The notes under the pieces: generated by a model
The model's input: only the letters and a program-made list of their open reading frames with translations
What the model was told of the DNA's origin: nothing
Databases searched by the model: none
Part shown: positions 59,301-64,000 of the stretch, piece by piece
How positions within the stretch are numbered: position 1 is the first letter of the stretch
How the letters are laid out: each line of letters begins with the position of its first letter
Assembly: GCF_014905175.1 (NCBI RefSeq)
Contig: NC_057788.1
Location: forward strand, 9,796,001-9,860,000
Source: Aphidius gifuensis
Taxonomy: Eukaryota > Arthropoda > Insecta > Hymenoptera > Braconidae
DNA length: 64,000 bases
Direction of reading: 5' to 3'
Program-made: the position numbers and the translations under genes

Positions 59301-60807
59301 AAATTATAATCACGATAAAAAGTGAAATTGGTATAAAAAAAAAAAAACTATTACATAAATAATAAAATGTGCACGATGATTGTCAATGTTTTATCTTTAC
59401 AGGTTCAAATCAACTTGATATAAGTCATGGCTTTTGTCAAAATTTAATCTCAATGATACCCGATCATAAACACAAACATGGTAGAAATATACAGGTATGT
59501 CCATGCCTCGGTCGAAAATAAAAATCTACTGCGCAGGCCATTGGCGGCCATCTTGTTTGCATGTGTGTAAATCTGTGTGTCCGTCATATTATTATTATTG
59601 TACTATTAATTATTTATGTATGGCATGCTTAAAAGTTACATCAATCATAAATAAAAACTTTAAAAATAATATTTGATAATTCTACGTATTTATAGATGTT
59701 GCAAAACAATTAGAAATTGAACTTTTATTTTTTTACAAAAAAACAATTTGAAAAAATAAAAGAAATTTTTACATATTTAGTTGACAAACTAGAAGTTTGG
59801 ATAAAAAGAACGATATAAATATTGCACTGGATGCAATACAATGTTTGGTACATACTTGTACGTACATTTGACTCAGAGTTTCTAATGAGCAAATTATAGA
59901 AGATTAACAAAGCTTAATATGTATTTTATTTTTTATTTTTTATATAATTAATCATGTGTTTATGTATTTTTATTATTTCAATCTTTTATTAAGATCATCT
60001 TTAATATGTATTTTGGTAAAGTTTAAAATAAATCGCGCCACTTTGTAATATGGCAACCGGTGGTCAGCACTTCTCATTGGCTTAAAAAAACGTATGCGCA
60101 TGGACCTACCTGTATATTTCTACCATGAACACAAAGAAATTCGTCAAGATAAATTGACTGGAAAAACAGAAGTACTTCGATATCCAAGCATTGATATTAA
60201 TCAGTTTGAAACAATTATTCAATTTATACAAAATCTCAGAGTTAATTAAAAAAGAATTTTAAATATTATTAGTTCATTATTATACATTGAAAATAATGAT
60301 TTGCTTTTTTCCTCAGAACATATTCATCAAGTATGATGTTAGTAAAAGTGGTTTTGTTCCATACACACGAATGAAGCGTATGCTCGATGAATTTGGATAT
60401 GAACTGCCATATACTATCATTGAAATTTTGGTTGATACATATAGAGATGAGTCTCGTATTTATTATGATAAATTTATTCAGTGTTTTGTTCACATGAGTC
60501 TTATATTTGGTAAAATAAACTGCTTTTTTTTCATGTTTATAAATTAAATTTTCTATCAACATAGGAATAACTTGAAGTAATAAATGTTACAGGTAAAATC
60601 GAAAAGAAATTATCTGAAAATAATGGACAAGAATTCAATGTTTGTTTTGATGATCTTCTTCATAAATTTTGGTTGAAAATGGAATCACGAAAATTGTATA
60701 CAACATTAAGTTTAGAAGAGGCGATTGCTTCATTAAGTGATGATATTCAGAAACAGACATTTCAAGCAAAGTCAACATATTATCGTTCTAATATTTTTAT
60801 GTACTGA
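56346..60807 (+). pseudogene. Calpain-family cysteine protease with signal-peptide exon, disrupted by a transposon
   Basis: Fourteen exons: 56346-56394, 56484-56587, 56715-56873, 56960-57150, 57232-57337, 57396-about 58187, 58241-58461, 58594-58636, 58712-58856, 58940-59064, 59132-59330, 59403-59476 continued at 60136-60240, 60317-60509, 60593-60807; phases agree throughout. Exon 1 encodes MKISFLFIIGLLNLFIG, a signal peptide, unusual for calpains, which are cytosolic. Catalytic residues are Cys130 (QGFLGNCWF), His298 (AHAYAIT) and Asn323 (RNPHG), though the usual NPWG and the following tryptophans are altered. Calpain-III motifs (LPPGVYYILP) and EF-hand-like segments (KYDVSKSGFV) follow. The exon 6/7 boundary is uncertain (intron or frameshift). 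A 651-bp element in exon 12 brings a stop at 59,519-59,521, leaving about 750 of about 906 residues. The protease core could still be made; activity is uncertain. Confidence 0.75.
59477..60127. mobile_element. hAT-like non-autonomous element inserted in calpain exon 12, 651 bp
   Basis: Terminal inverted repeats of 30 bp with one mismatch begin CATGGTAGAAATATACAGGT. The 8-bp target AACACAAA is duplicated exactly at 59,469-59,476 and 60,128-60,135. An 8-bp duplication with CA..TG ends is typical of the hAT superfamily. Removing the element and one target copy restores the calpain frame. No transposase is encoded. It contains GGCGGCCATCTTG near 59,545. Confidence 0.85.
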
Positions 60808-60899
60808 TTATAAAAAAATTAAGCTCAACATTTATGCAGTTATCGTTAAAAAAAATTAACATATATTATAGTAAATATATTGATTCATTTCGTTTAATT

Positions 60900-61106
60900 T
60901 TATTGAAAAAGTTGACAAAGCATTGATACACCACGAACAACCCAGTGTTCAGCTGGTTTAATTGTTGGTAATTTAATAGCAATAACAAAATTTGTCGAGT
61001 GTCCAGTTATCGATAGTACACCTCTTCTTTCACTTGTTTTATACAAAGGACACTCGTAAGTTTGTCGTTTTGGTAAATCTTGTTTTTTCATTGGTACCAG
61101 CCAAAT
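60900..61106 (-). pseudogene. Orphan terminal exon of a dynein heavy chain
   Basis: On the minus strand an acceptor TAATTTAG at 61,107 opens a 68-codon exon reading IWLVPMKKQDLPKRQTYECP and then YKTSERRG, TGHSTNFVIAIKLP, EHWVVRG and LCQL to a TAA stop. This is the conserved C-terminus of axonemal-type dynein heavy chains. The frame is intact, but the next 500 bases where earlier exons should lie hold only spacer and the duplicated calpain 5' region, and the chimeric gene follows. A real dynein gene would need a huge intron spanning it, so I read it as a captured exon. Confidence 0.7.
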
Positions 61107-61600
61107 CTAAATTATATTAATTATTAAAAATAAATTGTAATAAAAATCAGAAAATAAATGAATAAATTTTGATCATTGTTATTGATTGTTTTTGATATTT
61201 TTAAAATTTTTAAATTATGTAAAGAAAAAGAATTAAAATTATTGTTTTATTTTTATTATTGGTAAAAACATAGTAAAATATTTTTAAATTTATTTAATTA
61301 TATATATCATTACTTTTTTAAACGTACAATGTTGGATTTTTAAAAAATATTTTTTTACTGTTAAATTCATAAAATAATATATTTAAATAATATATTTAAA
61401 GTTGACTCATTGTCTTATCTAGGAATTTCAAGGTTTAGTAATAAAATTAAAAATAAAAATGCAATTAAAAATTTATTGTCAACGGACAGTATTCTTTTTT
61501 GATAAAAAATATATATTACTTTAGTACGAATAGAAAACCTCATTGGTGTTATACAAAGGAAAAAAAAAAAATTCGCAAGAAATAAAAAAATTCTAAGACC
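61107..61600 (+). promoter_or_regulatory. Duplicated calpain 5' flank driving the chimeric gene
   Basis: From about 61,300 it matches 56,070-56,345 with scattered substitutions, including TTGTCTTATCTAGGAATTTC and the final block CCTCATTGGTGTTATACAAA. Type I and type II F-box/LRR promoters are both absent. The core promoter is not clear by eye. Confidence 0.55.
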
Positions 61601-63426
61601 ATGAAAATCTCCTATTTGTTTGTCATAGTTTTGTTGAATTTATTTATTGGTAAGTTATTAAAATATTAAAGTCAGAAGTCAATTAAAATATTTCAAATAA
61701 AATTGTTGATAGAAAAATTTAAATTATACTTTGATAAGATCCAGGAATTACAAGAAAAGACGATATTAATCCTGATGGAAAAAAATGTTTCTATTATTAA
61801 TTTTAAAATTTGATACGTTTCATTTTAGTTTGTACCGAATGGAAAGACGCATGTCGGCTATTTTGGTATGACATTACAAAATACAAATGTAAATTATCAA
61901 TTGGACGTTGTTATGATAATCGTTTGTTGACACAATCATACCTCAAGGAAATATTATTAAGATGTGGTAATTATCTGAATGAACTGTCTCTCTCAGATGT
62001 TTGTAATTCAAGTATCATGCCATTTATTGGTCGTCACTGTAAAAATTTAACAAGTCTGGAATGTCAATTTTACATTGATTCGTTCAAATATGATGCTGGT
62101 CGCTTTGTTAAAGCATTTACACAATTGGATAAATTGAAATGCATCAAAATAACGGTGGATCACAACAACTTGAATGAGATCATTAATCTCTCTGCAATAA
62201 TTGACAGTCTTCCACAAGAAATTAATGAAATTCATTTATTTTCTAAATTTGTGTCGATTCTAAAACAAGTTTCTATGGTAAGTTGTTATTGATCATGTAC
62301 TAGTTGTTTATCACCATTGACAACTAATACGATCAATCAAATGAATATGCAAATTATTCAAATAAATTTTTGATATTTTCAGACTTTTAAAAAATTTAAT
62401 AATCTTAAAAAATTGACATTACATGGCCTCTGGTCAAAAGACATTCTTCAAGAAATAGCCGAAATAACAACACTTGTTCATTTAAATTTGGGTAAAATTG
62501 AGTATGAGTCGTACCACTTTTCTACGAAAGTACTTGAGACCATTTTTTGTACCTGCAAAAATCTAAAACATCTTGTTATTCCACCTGGTCTTCATGATGT
62601 AAATAAAATTCCTCTTAAAAAATGGATAAACTTTCAAAATTTACAACATCTTGGTATTTCTTGTAATATAATGCCTGACTTGGCAAGTACAATTGTTGAA
62701 TATTGCAAGAATTTAAAACACTTGAGGATACATAATCCTGATGACTTAATGAATGAAACTGCTCTAAAAAAGCTAACAGAGCTGGAAAAACTTGAAAGTT
62801 TAATATTGCTTCCTCGCATTAAGCTCAATACAGAATCAATAATTGCAATTTCAAACAATTGTAAAAAACTTAAACGTTTAGAAATTCCTAGTTGTGTTAT
62901 ATTACCATCTGTTAATGGTAACTTATTTAATTTTTCATCTGTCCTTGATGAGTTATCAAAATTACAATATCTTGAACATCTAAACTTGCGTTATGCAGAT
63001 GATTTTGAAGATAGTACAATTACTGCTATTGCTAATAATTGTAAAAACCTAAAAAGTTTAGATATCCAAGGTAGCACTGGTCTTACTGAGACAGCTCTCG
63101 TTGCTTTATCAAACTTGGAAAATTCACAAAAACTAGACGTAAGTTATCTTGATAAAATTACAGACAGCTCCCTCATCAAATTGAAAAGATTAAAAGAATT
63201 GCATTGTGCAATGACTTTTTCTAATTCAATATGGTATTATTCAATTGAAAAGATTAGTGTCTGGTATATGAATAATATTACAATTGATATGGTTATTGGT
63301 GCTGATCAGACAACTAAAAATCGTACAAATGGTATCATTTTACACATAATAATATTTAATCCTTCAACAAGACAACCTTCCAAGTCAATAATCAAATCTC
63401 AATGGTTAGCTGTTGGATATATATAA
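61601..63426 (+). CDS. Chimeric gene: calpain-derived signal peptide fused to LRR exons
   Basis: Exons 61601-61649, 61829-62277 and 62383-63426 give 513 residues with consistent phases. Exon 1 is a copy of the calpain signal-peptide exon (MKISYLFVIVLLNLFI) ending in phase 1, exactly the phase of F-box/LRR exon 2. The product would be a hydrophobic leader followed by VCTEWKDACRLFWYDITKYK and the LRR domain, without the LP-x-PER half of the F-box. A piece of calpain exon 2 (CCAGGAATTACAAG and on) is stranded in the intron; using its acceptor would hit a stop, so skipping is required. Within exon 3, about 63,210-63,240, the codons for the CKKLTNAGIIQFIKNNPDL repeat are replaced in frame by a patch resembling 3'-flank sequence (TGACTTTTTCTAATTCAATA). 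Predicted to be secreted; function unknown. Confidence 0.7.
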
Positions 63427-64000
63427 TTAAAATCATCGTATATTTTATTTCTAAAATATATATATATACAAAGTACCTTACCAAGTCAACGACACATTGA
63501 AGACGTTGTAAAAAAACAGTATTATCATTATAACTTACGTTTTCGATATTGCTTGAAATCATAAAAATCATAAATATCTGTTTTATCTTACTTTGGTTTA
63601 AACTTTTCTAATTTTGCAAGTTTTTTTTAGCTTCTTTTTCAAACTGCTTGGCAGTTTTTGGCAAAGCAACTTGGTTACTTGGCCATTGACCGAATCATTT
63701 TGGAGTTTGAACCATGATTAAAATAAATGAATAATTTTAATCAACAATAATTATCACTATTTTCAGTTTTGTCAAATAACTGCAAATAGTTACTACCGTT
63801 TGTATTGTTTAGACAATGGTTGTCCGACTGAGTCTCAATCAAGGTCTATAAATACACATACAGCCCATACAGCCAAAAGCCTTCGCGATAACAAGGAATA
63901 ATTCAAATTGATTTCTGCTAAGCATATAATATTAATATTAAAATCAAGGTAAATATTTGAATTTTACTTTTTACAGTAATTTGAATCAATTTTAACATTC
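63427..64000. other. 3' flank and second copy of the duplicated promoter-like block
   Basis: 3' flank to about 63,572, then the repeat of 52,199-52,640 runs to the window end. Its minus-strand frame (ALPKTAKQFEKEAKK) is more damaged than the first copy, ending at a TAG. The + strand CTATAAATACACATAC and leader with AAG|GTAAAT are preserved near 63,850-63,950, so a further gene may begin beyond the window. Confidence 0.5.

Noticed and set aside
56346..60807. Calling the calpain an intact functional gene
   Set aside because: The hAT-like insertion brings a stop into exon 12 and the exon 6/7 boundary is uncertain; only a truncated product is supported.
61660..61800. Calpain exon 2 piece as a coding exon of the chimeric gene
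   Set aside because: It has an acceptor but no donor and meets TAA soon after the junction with intron 1; skipping it gives a clean in-frame gene.
1..64000. Integrated polydnavirus (bracovirus) segment
   Set aside because: No virulence-gene families, circularisation motifs or viral structural genes were seen; genes have ordinary cellular promoters and introns.
1..64000. CRISPR, operons, ribosome-binding sites or tRNA genes
   Set aside because: The window is eukaryotic; no regularly spaced direct repeats with unique spacers and no cloverleaf with tRNA A/B boxes were noticed by eye.

Overview
Eukaryotic, very AT-rich genomic DNA with short introns (about 80-110 bp), TATA promoters, GT-AG splice sites and small non-autonomous DNA transposons. 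It fits an insect; an AT-rich parasitoid wasp (Hymenoptera, Braconidae) is my best guess, but that is inference. No bacterial, CRISPR, rRNA or tRNA feature was seen.

Most of the window (1-55.6 kb and 61.6-63.4 kb) is a tandem array of F-box/leucine-rich-repeat (FBXL-type) genes on the + strand. Each has three coding exons with invariant phases. Exon 1 (about 154 nt) carries the N-terminus and the first half of the F-box. Exon 2 (about 452 nt) completes the F-box and starts the LRRs. Exon 3 (about 1.15 kb) holds the rest of the LRRs and a conserved tail ending in SQWL. Ten copies look intact (starts at 358, 6660, 11598, 21408, 25137, 28355, 31991, 35841, 49716, 53675). Four are broken (about 3079, 39792, 41950, 45685) and four are C-terminal scraps (2714, 5441, 9622, 13988). 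Two interchangeable promoter/leader-intron modules drive them and are sometimes stacked. A divergent relative with the same exon phases lies on the minus strand (17454-15177). Spacers are mosaics of repeated blocks, including decayed minus-strand copies of an unidentified multi-exon gene.

At 14.7-20.7 kb is a repeat-rich stretch with nested TTAA-flanked (piggyBac-type) elements. At 56.3-60.8 kb is a 14-exon calpain whose first exon encodes a signal peptide and whose exon 12 is split by a 651-bp hAT-like element with an 8-bp target duplication. Behind it is an orphan last exon of a dynein heavy chain (minus strand), then a duplicate of the calpain promoter and signal-peptide exon joined to F-box/LRR exons 2-3. 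The phases match, so this chimera (61601-63426) is predicted to encode a secreted LRR protein without an intact F-box. It is the most interesting object in the window.

Taken together, the region looks like a birth-and-death gene cluster in which unequal exchange, gene conversion, promoter swapping, transposon insertion and exon shuffling keep producing new LRR proteins. Intact copies are predicted SCF ubiquitin-ligase substrate receptors. Whether any member (especially the chimera) is a venom or otherwise secreted effector cannot be told from sequence alone.
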